Source: Chamaelirium japonicum
Taxonomy: Eukaryota; Streptophyta; Magnoliopsida; Liliales; Melanthiaceae
NCBI GenBank assembly: GCA_947650365.1
Contig: CANTAL010000021.1
Coordinates: forward strand, 992,001-1,056,000
Reading direction: 5' to 3'
DNA: 64,000 nucleotides
Shown: positions 1 to 12,085 of the stretch, piece by piece
Numbering within the stretch: position 1 is the stretch's first letter
How the letters are laid out: every line of letters begins with the position of its first letter
The notes under the pieces: model-generated
Told to the model about the DNA's origin: nothing
The model's input: the letters and a program-made list of their open reading frames with translations, nothing else
The model's database searches: none
Position numbers and translations under genes: made by a program

Positions 1-939
1 TCTCTTCTCTCTTCGTTTATCTCTCTCTTCTCTTCTCTCTTCTTCTCTCTCTTTTGTCTTCGGTTCTCTCTCCGTTTTCTTATGACTGGTCGATTGGGAT
101 CGATATACTCGTGCTGATAACGTGTTGTGCGATGAAAGAAAAAGAGAGTCATCAAATGTGCCCCACCTTAAAGGGGTCGTATAGTATTTATAGGGTAAGA
201 TTACTTAGGACCTAAATAATATATCAAAAACCCTAATCCATGGGAGAGGAGAGAAGAGAATGAAGAGATTTAATTATATTAATTAGAAGTGAAGTTTTAG
301 GATTTAGATTTCTTCTTACTTCACACCTATAACCATAGCGAATGGACTAGAGTGGGACTTCTCTCTTCTTTCTTTGTTTATCTCTCCGTTCTCTTCTCTA
401 TTCTTCTCTCTTCTCACTACACGTTATCAGCACGAATATGTCGAGCCCAGTTGACCAGTCACAAGAAAACGATGTAAGAAACAAAGACAGAAAAGAAAGA
501 ATAAGAGAAAAGAGAACGGAGAGATAAATGAAGAGAAAATAAGATAAATAAAATATTTTTCATACTCATAAATTTATATAAATTATTTAAATATTTAAAT
601 AATAACATTGAGAGATACTATTTAAATATTTAAAGAAATGATATATTTTATAATATTTAAGAAAATATTAATTAAAATAAATAAGCAATCTCCTATCTCA
701 TAACACGTTCTCAGCATAAACATGTCGAGCCCAGCGGACCAGTCACAAAAAAACAGAGAGAGAAACGAAGACAGAAGAGAGAGAAGTAGAGAGAAGAGAA
801 TTGAGAGATAAATAAAAAGAGAAGAGAGAAGAAGTCCTACTCCATTCCATTCACCACGGTTATAGGTGTGAAGTAAGAAGAAATCTAAATTCCAACACTC
901 TACATCTCAATAATATAATTAGATCTCTCCGTTATCTTC

Positions 940-1090
940 TCTCTTCTCCCATGTGTTAGGGTTTCCTATAGATTGCTTAGGCCCTAAGTAAGCTTACCCT
1001 ATAAATAATATATGACCCCTTTAGGGTAGGGCATGTTTGATGGCTCTTTTTTTCTCCCATCTCAAAACATATTATCAACACAAACATGTT
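940..1090 (+). promoter_or_regulatory. promoter-like module of the repeat family
   Basis: A TTAGGGTTTCC telo-box (reverse form of AAACCCTAA) near 957-967 is followed by TTAGGCCCTAAGTAAGCTTACC, a TATAAATA box at 1000-1007, the CCCCTTTAGGGT inverted repeat, a CT-rich stretch and the TATCAACACA block. Telo-box plus TATA is a known plant promoter arrangement. That it is active is my inference. Confidence 0.45.
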
Positions 1091-1408
1091 GAGCCCAACC
1101 GACCAGTCATAATAAAATAGAGAGAAAAATGAAGACAGAAGAGAGAGCAGAAGAGAAAGAGAACGAAGAGATAAACGAGGAGAGAAGAGAAAAAAATTCC
1201 TACTCCAATCCATTGGCCATAGGTATATGTATGAAATAAGAAGGAATCTAAATTCCAAAACTCCACAGAAGATAAAGAAGAGAAAAGAACGAAGAGATAA
1301 ATAAAGAAAAAAGAGAGAAAAAGTCCATCTTAAGTCCATTTGCCATGGGTATAGGTGTAAAAAAAGAAGGAATCTAAATTTTAAAACTCTACTTCTCAAT
1401 AGTATCAT

Positions 1409-2295
1409 CTTAACGTTATTATGATTATCATAATAATATTACAATAACTTTTTTAATTAAATTAATTATTTATTAAAATATTAAATAATTTAATAATTTA
1501 AAAATTTTAATGAATAATTTTTTAGTAAAATAATTAATTTCTTTACTTATTTAAATATTTAATTAAATTTATTATTTTATTTATTTATTTATTATTATAT
1601 TATTAAATAATTAAATAAGGTAACTATTTATTTATATAAATTATTAAAAAAATAAATAATGATTAAATTATATATTTAATTAATTATTTTTTTATTAATT
1701 GTTTTATTAAATTTTATTTTATTTTAATTATTTAAATAATAAGTTAATTATTGACATATTTAAAAACTTATTTAGTGAAGAAATATATTAAATAGATTAT
1801 TTACTAAAACAAATAAATAATTTAATTATTAAATAATTTTATAGTTAAATAAATAATAATAAAGTAAATTTTTATGTAATTAAATAATTATTTTATTAAA
1901 TTATGAAATATTAATTATAATTAATTAAAAAATTAATTATTTATTTAATTAAAAAAATAAAAAAATAATTCAATAACTATTTACTAATTATTTAAATAAT
2001 TATTTAATTATTTGAATATATAAATAATAATTTTTTTATTTAAATAAATATTTTTTTTAATAACAAAATAAATTTTTTTTTATTTTAATATTTAAATAAT
2101 AAATAAATAATTTAAATATATTAGTTATCTAATTATATATATAATTAAATATTTATTTGATTATTTAATTTATTAAACTAATCAAATTAATAAAATAATA
2201 GGAAGTAATGAAGGAAGATGAGTCACACCTGAATTTTTTACTTTAAAAATAATTTATATTTTTCTTTATAAAAATTTAAGACATTAAACTTGTTA
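1409..2295. repeat. AT-rich block of higher-order repeat A
   Basis: About 890 bp made almost only of A and T in short TTAAT/AAATAAT runs, with no coding potential. It is entered from a CTCAACGTTATTATGATTATC segment and leaves through AAAATTTAAGACATT and GAGATCGTTC. The same entry and exit segments flank the blocks at 6080-6975 and, inverted, at 13965-14455 and 22015-22260, so the block is part of the repeat unit and not random AT-rich DNA. Confidence 0.75.
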
Positions 2296-2334
2296 TGAGA
2301 TCGTTCTATGGGAAGGATATTTATCGTCGGATAT

Positions 2335-2560
2335 CTCCCATGGATTAGGATTTCCCATAGATTGCTTAGGCCTTAAGTAAACTTACCCTATAAATAATAT
2401 ACGACCCATTTCCTATAGATGGCTTAGCCCTTAAGTAAGTTTGCCCTATAAATAATATATGTCCCCTTTAGGGTGGGGCTTGTTTGACGGCTCTCTCTTT
2501 CTCCCATCTCAAAATATGTTATCAGCACAAATATGTCGAGCCCAGCTGACCAGTCACAAG
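2335..2560 (+). promoter_or_regulatory. double-TATA promoter-like module (block A)
   Basis: Two TATAAATA boxes, at 2389-2396 and 2447-2454, lie 58 bp apart. A partial duplication of the TTCCCATAGATTGCTTAGG segment separates them, and the usual CCCCTTTAGGGT and TATCAGCACA blocks follow. The pair is reproduced with identical spacing at 7081 and 7139. Confidence 0.45.
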
Positions 2561-5500
2561 AAAACGGAGAAAGAAATAGAGATAGAAGAGAGAGAAGAGA
2601 GAGAAGAGAAAAGATAATGAAGAGATAAACGAAGAAAGAAGAGAGAAGAAGTCCTGCTCCAGTCTTTTGGCCACGGGTATTGGTATAAAATAAGAAAGAA
2701 TCTAAAGTCCAAAACTCCATATCTCTATAATATAATTAAATCTCTCAATTCTTTTCTTTCTCTCATCTCACAACACGTTATCAGTACGAAAATATCAAGC
2801 CCAATAAACCAGTCACAAGAAATTGGAGAAAGAAACGAAGACAGAAGAGAGAGAAGAAGAAAGAAGAGAATGGAGAGATAAACAAAGAGAGAAGAGAGAA
2901 GAAGTCCTGCTCTAGTCAAATGGCCATGGGTATATATGTGAAGTTAGAAGAAATCTAAATTCTAAAACTCCACTTCTCAATAGTCTCATCTCAACGTTAT
3001 TATGACTATCATAGTAATATTACTATAATTTTTTTAATTAAATTAATTATTTATTTAATTATTAAATAGGTATGAAGTAAGAAGGAATATAAATTCCAAA
3101 ACTTCACTTCTTAATATTTATACGACCCCTTTAGGGTAGGGCACATTTGATAGATCTCTCTTTATCCCATCTCACAATATGTTATCAGCACGAATATGTC
3201 AAGCCCTGCCAACTAGTCACAAGAAAACGAAGAGAGAAATAAAGACAGAAGAGAGAGAAGAAAAGAGAAAAGAACTAAGAGATAAACAAAGATAGAAGGA
3301 GAAGAAGTCCTGCTCCAATCCATTGGCCATGGGTATAGGTGTGAAGTAAGAAGAATCTAAATTCCAAAACTCCACAGAAGAGAGAAAAAGAGCGAAGATA
3401 ACGAAAAGAAAAATGAAGAGAGAATAAGTCATGCTCCAGTCCATTATCCACGGGTATAGGTGTGAAGTAAGAAGGAATCTAAATTCCAAAACTCCACTTC
3501 TGTCTTCGTTTATCTCTTCGTTCTCTTCTCTCTTCTTCTCTCTCTTCTGTGTAGTTTTGGAATTTAGATTCCTTCTTACTTCAAACCTATACCTATGACA
3601 AATGGACTAGAGTAGGACTTCTACTATCTTCTCTCTTCGTTTATCTCTTCGTTATCTTCTCTCTTCTTCTCTCTCTTCTGTCTTTGTTTCTCTCTTAATT
3701 AAATAATTATATTATTTAATTAAATTATTTAGGTAGAAGAGAGAAGATAACAGAGAGTTAAACCAAGAGAGAAGGGGAGAAGAAGTCATGCTCCAGTCCA
3801 TTGGCCACGGGTATAGGTGTGAAGTAAAAAGGAATTTAAATTCCAAAACTCTACAGACGAGAGAAAATAAGATAGAAGAGAACAGAGAAGAGAGAGAAGA
3901 ATAGAGAAGAGAACGTAGAGATAAACAAAAAGAGAAGAGAGAAAAAGTTATACTCCAGTCCATTGGCCACGAGTATAAGTGTAAAGTAAAAGGGAATCTA
4001 AATTCCAAAACTCCGCAAAAGATAGAGAAGATAAGGACAGACTTCTATTTAATTATTAAAACTAGAAAGATTTATAATATTTTATTTAGGTTCCCTTCTC
4101 TCTTCTAACAACACGTTATCAGCTTGAATATATCGAGTCCAACCGACTAGTCACAAGAAAATAGAAAGAGAAATAAAGACAGAAGAGAGAGAAAAAAAGA
4201 GAAAAGAATAAAGAGATAAACAAAGAGAGAAGAGATAAGAAGTTCTACTCCAGTCCATTCGCCACGGGTATAGGTGTGAAGTAAGAAGGAATCTAAATTC
4301 TAAAACTCCACTTCTTAATATTTATACGACCCCTTTAGGGTGCGACACGTGTGACGGTTCTCTCTTTCTCCTATCTCATAACACGTTATTAGTATGAATA
4401 TATTGTGCCCAACAGACCAGTCAAAAGAAAACGAAGAGAGAAACAAAGATAGAAGAGAGAGTAAAAGAAAGAAGAGGACAGAGAGATAAATGAAGAAAGA
4501 AAAAGTCCTGCCCAAGTCTATTGACCACGGGTATAGGTGTGAAGTAAGAAGGAATCTAAATTCAAAAACTCCATAGAAAAGAGAGAAGAAGATAAAAGAG
4601 AACGGAGAGATAAATGAAATAAGAAGAGAGAAGAAGTCCTGCTCCAAGTCATTGGCTATGGGTATAGGTGTGAAGTAAGAAAGAATCTAAATTCCAAAAC
4701 TTCACTTTTGTCTTTGTTTCTTAATCCGTTTTCTTATGACTGGTTAGTTGGGCTCAACATATTCGTGCTGATAACGTGTTGTGAGATGAGAGAAAGAGAT
4801 AGCCATCAAATATGCCCCACCCTAAAGGGGTCATAAATTATTTATTATTTATAGGGTAAGCATACTTTAGGCCTAAGCAATCTATGGTAAACCCTAATCC
4901 GTGGGAGAAGCAAGAAGAAAATGGCGAGAGTAAATTATATTATTGAGAAGTGGAGTTTTGGAATTTAGATTTCTTCTTACTTCACGCCTATATCCATGGT
5001 GAATGGACTGGAGCAGGACTTCTTACCTTTTCTCTCTTCATTTATCTCTCTGTTCTCTTCTCTTTTATTCTCTCTCTTTTGTCTTTGTTTCTCTTTCCGT
5101 TTTCTTACGACTCCTCGGCTGGGCTCGACATGTTTGTGTTAATAACATATTATGAGATGGGAGAAAGGGAGAGCCGCCAAATATACCCCACCCTAAAGAG
5201 GTTGTATTTTATTTATAGGGTAAGCTTACTTAGGGCCTAAGCAATCTATAGGAAACCCTAATCCATGGGAGAAAAGAGAAGAGAATGAAAAGATTTAATT
5301 ATATTATAGAGAAGTAAAGTTTTGGAATTTAGATTCCTTCTTACTTTACACCTGTACCCTTGGTGAATAGACTGGAGTAAGACTTCTCTCTTCTCTCATC
5401 ATTTATCTTTCTGTTATATTCTCTCTTCTCACAACACGTTATCAGCATGAACATATCGAGTCCAGCAGACCAGTCACAAGAAAACGATACGAGAAACGAA

Positions 5501-6079
5501 GACAAAAGAGAGAGAAGAAGAGAGAATAGAACGAAGAGATAAATAAAGAAGAATAAGAGAAATAAAATATTTTTCATGCTCATAAATTTATATAAATTAT
5601 TTAATAATTATGTAATATTTTATAATTTAATATTTAAATAATAACATTAAGATGATATTATTTAAATATTTAAAGAAACAATATACTTTATAATATTTAA
5701 AGAAATATTAATTGAAATAAATAAATTAATAAGTAATCTCCTATCTTATAATACGTTATCAGTCCAAACATATCGAGCCCAGCAGACAAGTCTCAAAAAA
5801 ACATAAAAAGAAACGAAAACAGAAGAGATTGAAGGAGTAAGAAGAGAACAGAGAGATAAACAAAGAAAGAAGAGAGAAGTCCTGTTACAGTCCATTCGCC
5901 AAGATATAGGTGTGAAGTAAGAAGGAATCTAAATTCCATAACTCCACAGAAAATAGAGAATAAGAAAGAAGAGAACAGAGTGATAAATAAAGAGAGAATA
6001 AAGAAGAAGTCTTGCTCAAGCCATTGGCCAGGGGTATTGGTGTGAAGTAAGAAGGAATCTAAATTCCAAAACTCCACTT

Positions 6080-6975
6080 CTCAATAGTATTATCTCAACG
6101 TTATTATGATTATAATAGTAATATTACTAAAAATTTTTTTATTAAATTAATCATTTATTTATTTATTAAATAATTTAATAATTTAAATAATTTAATAATA
6201 AATTTCTGAGTAAAAAATTTTATTTTTAACTTATTTAATTATTTAATTTATTTATTTAATATTATATTACTAAATAATTAAATAATATAATGATTTAATT
6301 ATTTAAATTATTAAATAAAGAAATATTTATTTAATAATATAATTAATTAATTTATTTATTTTATAAGTTATTTTTTAAAATATTATTTTATTTTTAAATA
6401 ATGAAATAATTAGTTAATTGTTTAAATATTTAAAAACTAATTTAGTGAATAAATATATAAAATAGAATATTTACTAAAAAATATAAATAATTTAATTATT
6501 AAATAATTTTATTGTTAAATAATTAATAATAAAATAAATTATTATATTATTAGATAATTAAATAATTAATTTATTAAATTATGAAATATTAAATAAAATT
6601 AGAAAAAATATTTATTGAATTAAGTAATAAAATTAAAAAATAATTCAATAACTATTTACTTATTATTTAAATAATTAGTTAATTATTTGAATATTGAAAT
6701 AATAAAATATTTTTAAAGAAAACAATATATTTATTGAAATAATCAAATAAATATTTTTTTATTTTAATATTTAAATAATAAATAAATTATTTAAATAATT
6801 TAATTATATAATTATATAGATAATTAAATATTTATTTAATTATTTAATAATTTAATAATTTAATTTATTAAACTAATTAAATTAATTAAATATTATGAAG
6901 TAAAGAAGTAAAAGAGGTAACCTGAATTTTTTATCTTAAAAAAAATTTATATTTTTTATTAAAAAAATTTAAAAC
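6080..6975. repeat. AT-rich block of higher-order repeat B
   Basis: Counterpart of the block at 1409-2295, of similar length, with the same entry (CTCAACGTTATTATGATTAT) and a matching exit (TTATAAGATCATTCGATGGG). Internal sequence has drifted by small indels in the A/T runs. No coding or RNA feature is visible. Confidence 0.75.
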
Positions 6976-7034
6976 ATTACAATGTTATAAGATCATTCGA
7001 TGGGATGGCTAACCCACGTCGGATCTTTCCCATG

Positions 7035-7240
7035 GATTATGGTTTCCCATAGATTGTTTAAACTCTATGTAAGCTTACCCTATAAATAATATACGACCCT
7101 TTTCCTATAGATTGCTTAGGCCCTAAGTAAGCTTACCCTATAAATAATATACGACCCCTTTAGGGTGGGGCACGTTTGACGACTCTTTTTTTTTCCCATC
7201 TAAGTACACGTTATTAGCACAAACATATAGAGCCCAACCG
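7035..7240 (+). promoter_or_regulatory. double-TATA promoter-like module (block B)
   Basis: TATAAATA boxes at 7081-7088 and 7139-7146, again 58 bp apart, with the same intervening TTTCCTATAGATTGCTTAGG. The identical spacing to 2389/2447 shows the module was duplicated as part of the higher-order block. Confidence 0.45.
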
Positions 7241-7792
7241 ACCAGTCATAAGAAAACGGAGAGAGAAATGAAGACAGAAGAAAGAGAAGAAGACAGAAGA
7301 GAACGAAGAGATAAACGAAGAGAGAAGAGAGAAGAAGTCCTACTCTAGTCCATTACCATGGGTATAGGTGTGGAGTAAGAAGGAATCTAAATTCTAAAAC
7401 TCCACTTCTCAATAATATAATTAAATCTCTCTATTCTCTTCTTTCTCCCACCTCACAATACGTTATCAGTACGAAAATATCAAGCCCAGCCGACCAGTCA
7501 TAAGAAAACAGAGAGAGAAACAAAGATCGAAGAGAGAGAAGAAGAAAGAAGAGAACGGAGAGATAAACAAAGAGAGAAGAGAGAAGAAGTCCTGCTCTAG
7601 TCCATTGGCCATGGGTATAGGTGTAAAGTAAGAAGGAATCTAAATTCCAAAACTCCACAGAAAAGAGAGGAGAAAAAAGAAGAGAATGGAGAGATAAATA
7701 AAGAGAGAATAGAGTAGAAGTCCTGCTCCAGTCCATTATCCATAGATATAGGTGTGAAGTAAGAAGGAATCTAAATTCCAAAACTCCACTTC

Positions 7793-9340
7793 TATCGTCG
7801 TTTATCTCTCCGTTCTCTTCTCTCTTCTTCTCTCTCTTCTGTGTAATTTTAGAATTTTTATTCCTTCTTAGTTCACACCTATACCCATGGCGAATGGATT
7901 AGAGCAAAACTTCTTCTCTCTTCTCTCTTTATTTATCTCTCTATTCTCTTTTCTCTTCTTCTCTCTCTTCTATCTTAGTTTTTCTCTCAATTAAATAATT
8001 ATATTATTTAATTAAATTATTTTAGTATAAGTGAGAAAAGAACTGAGAGATAAATGAAGAGAGAAAAGGAGAATTCTTGCTCCAGTCCATTGGCCACAGG
8101 TATAGGTGTGTAGTAAGAAGGAATATAAATTCCAAAAATCCACTTCTATCTTCGTTTATCCCTCCATTCTCTTATCTATTCTTCTATCTCTTTTGTGTAA
8201 TATTAGAATTTAGATTCCTTCTTACTTCATACCTATACCCATAGCGAATGGACTGGAGTTGGACTTCTTCTCTCTTCTCTCTTTACCTATAGCGAATGGA
8301 CTAGAGAAGTCTTACTCCAGTCCATTGGCCATGGGTATAGGTGTAAAGTAAGATTGAATCTAAATTCCAAAACTCCACAGAAAAGGGAGAAGAAAAGATA
8401 AGAGAACAGAGAGATAAATGAAGAGAGAAGATAGAATAAGTCATGCTCCAGTCTATTGGCCATGGGTATAGGTGTAAAGTAAGAAGGAATCTAAATTCAA
8501 AAACTCTATAAAAAAAAGAGGAGAAAAGAGAAGAAAACTAAGAGATAAACGAAGAGAGAAGAGAGAAGAAGTCCTGCTCCAGTCCATTGGCTATGGGTAT
8601 AGATGTAAAGGAAAAAGGAATCTAAATTCCAAAACTCCACAGAAAAGAGAGGAGAAAAGTGAAGAGAACGAAGAGATAAATAAAGAGAGAAGAGAGAAGA
8701 AGTCCTGCTCTAGTCCATTGTCCATGGGTATAGGTGTGAAGTAAGAATGAATCTAAATTTCAAAACTCTACTTCTATCTTCGTTTATCTCTTCGTTCTCT
8801 TCTCTCTTCTTCTCTCTCTTCTGTATAGTTTTAGAATTTAGATTCCTTCTGACCTCACACCTATAACCATGGCGAATGGACTAGAGCAGGACTTCTTCTC
8901 TCTTCTTTCCTTATTTATCTATCTGTTCTCTCCTTTTTTCTTTTCTCTCTTCTATCTTAGTTTCTCTCTCAATTAAATAATTATATTATTTAATTAAATT
9001 ATTTAGATAGAAGAGAGAAGAGAATGAAAAGATAAACAAAGAGAGAAAGGGTGAAGAAGTCTTGCTGCAGTCCATTGGCTATGTGTATAGGTATGAAGTA
9101 AGAAAGAATCTAAATTACAAAACTCCACAGAAGAGAGAGAAGAAGTATGAAGAGAACAGAGAAGAGAGGGAATAATCAAGATGAGAACATATAAAAAAAC
9201 AAAGAGAGAAGAGAGAAGAAGTCCTGCTCTAGTCTATTGGCCACAGGTATAGGTGTGAATTAATAAGGAATCTAAATTCCAAAACTTCACAGAAGAAAGA
9301 AAAGATAAGGACATACTTCTATTTAATTATTAAAACTAGA
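7793..9340. repeat. tandem duplication of about 970 bp inside block B
   Basis: The segment starting at 7793 (TCGTTTATCTCTCCGTTCTC) recurs from about 8766 with the same order of landmarks, including AATTAAATAATTATATTATT at about 7990 and again about 8970. Block A has only one copy, at about 3500-3720. The duplication therefore arose after, or only in, block B. Confidence 0.55.
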
Positions 9341-11149
9341 GAGATTTATATTATTTTATTTAGGTTCTCTTGTTTCTTCCCATAATACGTTACCCGTATG
9401 AACAAATCGAGCCCAACTAACTAGTCACAAGAAAACGGAGAGAGAAACAAAAACAAATGAGATAAAAAAAGAAAGAAGAGAATGAAGAGATAAACGAAGA
9501 GAAAATAGAGAAGAAGTCCGGCTCCAATCCATTGGCCATGGGTATATGTGTGAAGTAAGAAGTAATTTAAATTCCAAAACTCTACTTCTCAATATTTATA
9601 CGACCTCTTTAGGGTGGGGCACGTGTGATGGCTCTCTCTTTCTCCCATTTCACAACACGTTATCAGCACGAACATGTCGAGCCCAGCCGACCAGTTATAA
9701 GAAAATAGATAGAGAAACAAAGATAGAAAAGAGAGAAGAAAAGAGAAGAGAATAGAGAGATAAATAAAAAAAGAAGAGAGAAGAAGTCCTACTCTAGTCC
9801 ATTGGCCATGGGTATAGGTGTGAAGTAAGAAGGAATCTAAATTTAAAAACTTAACAGAACAGAGAGAAAAAGAAAGAAGAGAAGAGAGAGATAAATAAAG
9901 AGAGAAGAGAGAAGAAGTCCTGCTCCAGTTCATTGGCCATGGATATAGGTGTGAAGTAAAAAGGAATCTAAATTCCAAAACTTTATTTATGTCTATATTT
10001 CTCTCTCTGTTTTCTTACGACTGGTCAGCTGAGCTCGACATGTTCGTGCAGATAACGTGTTGTGAGATAGGAAAAAGTGATAGCCGTCAAACATGACCCA
10101 CCCTAAAGGGGTCGTATATTAATTATTATTTATAGAGTAAGCTTACTTAGGGTCTAAGCAGTCTATGAGAATCCCTAATCCATGGGAGAAGAGAGAAGAG
10201 AATAGAGAGATTTAATTATATTATTGAGAAATAGAGTTTTGGAATTTAGATTAGTTCTTACTTCAAACCTAGACCCGTGGCCAATGGACTGGAGTAGGAC
10301 TTCTTCTCTCTTCTCTCTTGGTTTATCTCTCCGTTCTCTTCTCTCTTGTTCTTTCTCTTCTAATTTCTTTTCTCTCTCTGTTTTCTTATGACTGATCGGC
10401 TGGGCTCGACATGTTTGCACTGATAATGTGTTGTGAGATAGGAGAAAGAGAGAGCTGTCAAATATGCACCACCCTAAAGGGGTCATATAAATATTGAGAA
10501 GTTCAGTTTTAGAATTTAGATTCCTTCTAAGTACTCCACACCTATACTCGTGGCTAATGGACTGGAGCAGGACTTCTTCTCTCTTTATTTATCTCTTTGT
10601 TTATCTCTTTATTCTCTTCTCTCTTCTGTCTTCGTTTCTCTCTTTATTTTCTCTTCCCTTTTCTTCTCTCTCTTCTGTCTTCATTTCTTTCACTTGACTA
10701 GTAGGTTGGGCTTGACATGTTCGTACTGATAACGTATTGTGAGGTGGAAGAAAAAGAGAGCCGTCAAACGTGCTTCACCCTAAAAGGGTCATATAAATAT
10801 TAAGAAGAGAAGTTTTGTAATTTAGGTTCCTTCTTACTTTATACCTATACCCATGGCCAATGGACTAGAGCAGGACTTCTTCTTTTTTCGTGCTGATAAT
10901 GTTAGTATAATTTTTTAAATTAAATTAATCATATAATTAAAATGAAGAGAGTTTTGGAATTTACTATGATAATTATAATAACATTGAGATGATACTATTG
11001 AGAAGTAAAGTTTTAGAATTTAGATTCCTTCTTACTTTACACTTATACCCATTGCGAATGGATTGGAGCAGGACTTCTTTTATCTTCTCTCTTTGTTTAT
11101 CTCTCTGTCCTCTTCTATTTTCTTCTCTCTCTTCTATCTTCGTTTCTCT

Positions 11150-12085
11150 CTTTGTTTTCTTGCGACTAGTCGGCTGGGCACGATATGTTCGTGCTGATAA
11201 TGAATTATGAGATGGGAGAAAGAGAGAGCCATTAAACATGACCCACCCTAAAGGGGTCGTATATTATTTATAGGGTAAGCTTACTTAGGGCCTAAGGAAT
11301 CTATGGGAAATTCTAATCCATTGGAGGAGAGAGACAAGAACGGAGATATTTAATTATATTATTGAGAAGTAGAGTTTTGAAATTTTGATTCCTTCTTACT
11401 TCACTCCTATACCCTTGGCGATTGGAATGGAGTAAGACTTATTCTCTCTTTTCTCTTTATTTATCTTTTCATTATCTTCTCTCTTCTCACAACATGTTAT
11501 CAGCACGAACATATCGAGCCCAGTCGACTAGTCCCAAGAAAACGATGCGAGAAACAAAGACGAAAGAGAGAGAAGAGAACAGAGAGATAAATGAAGAGAG
11601 AAGAAGAAAAATAAAATATTTTTCATGCTCATAAATTTATATAAATTATTTAATAAATATAAAATATTTTATAATTAAATATTTAAATATTAACATTGAG
11701 ATAATACTATTTAAATATATAAAAAAATGATATACTTTATAATAATTAAAAAAATATTAATTGATATAAATAAAATAAATATGCAGTCTCCCATCTCACA
11801 ACACATTATCAGCACGAAAATGTCGTGCCTAATGGACGAGTCATAAAAAAAGGAGAGAGAAACGAAGATAGAAGAGAGAGAATGAGAGAGAAGAGAACGG
11901 AGAGATAAACGAAAAGATAAGATAGAAGAAGTCTTGCTCTAGTCCATTCACCATGGGTATAGGTGTGAACTAAGATGGAATCAAAATTCCAAAACTCCAG
12001 TTCTCAATGAATTTTTTGCTAGAAAAATAATTTATAATTTTTTTTAAAAAAGTTTAAAATAATACAACTATTATAAGATCGTTCG
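11150..12085. repeat. higher-order repeat block C (partial third copy)
   Basis: This segment repeats the opening kilobase of blocks A and B, including the GAAAACGATGCGAG variant (about 11535) and the AAATATTTTTCATGCTCATA signature (about 11615). The AT block that follows in A and B is almost wholly missing. The sequence jumps near 12006 from the CTTCTCAATG end of a unit to the far edge of the AT block (AATTTTTTGCTAG) and the GATCGTTCGATCGGATGGC segment. The rest of the block structure is not recognisable downstream. Confidence 0.65.

Larger units (their letters stand above)
60..5089. repeat. higher-order repeat block A (~5.0 kb)
   Basis: This block is bounded by a signature that recurs in block B: a reverse-oriented unit, a forward unit with the variant GAAAACGATG, and then AAATATTTTTCAT followed by CTCATAAATTTATATAAATT at about 550-580. 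The same order recurs at 5090-5600 and 11150-11650. Block A then carries an AT block (1409-2295), forward units, a copy of AATTAAATAATTATATTATT near 3700, and a GGACAGACTTCTATTTAATT segment near 4040. Each of these has an ordered counterpart in block B. Boundaries are approximate because I aligned by eye. Confidence 0.7.
5090..11149. repeat. higher-order repeat block B (~6.1 kb)
   Basis: Landmarks follow the order of block A at offsets of 4.7 to 5.3 kb: the AAATATTTTTCAT signature (about 5570), AT block (6080-6975), double TATA module (7081 and 7139, matching 2389 and 2447), AATTAAATAATTATATTATT (about 7990 and 8970), ACATACTTCTATTTAATT (about 9315), and a reverse unit with the insert ATTATTATTTATAG (about 10125). 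It is about 1 kb longer than block A mainly because of an internal tandem duplication near 7793-9340. Confidence 0.7.
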
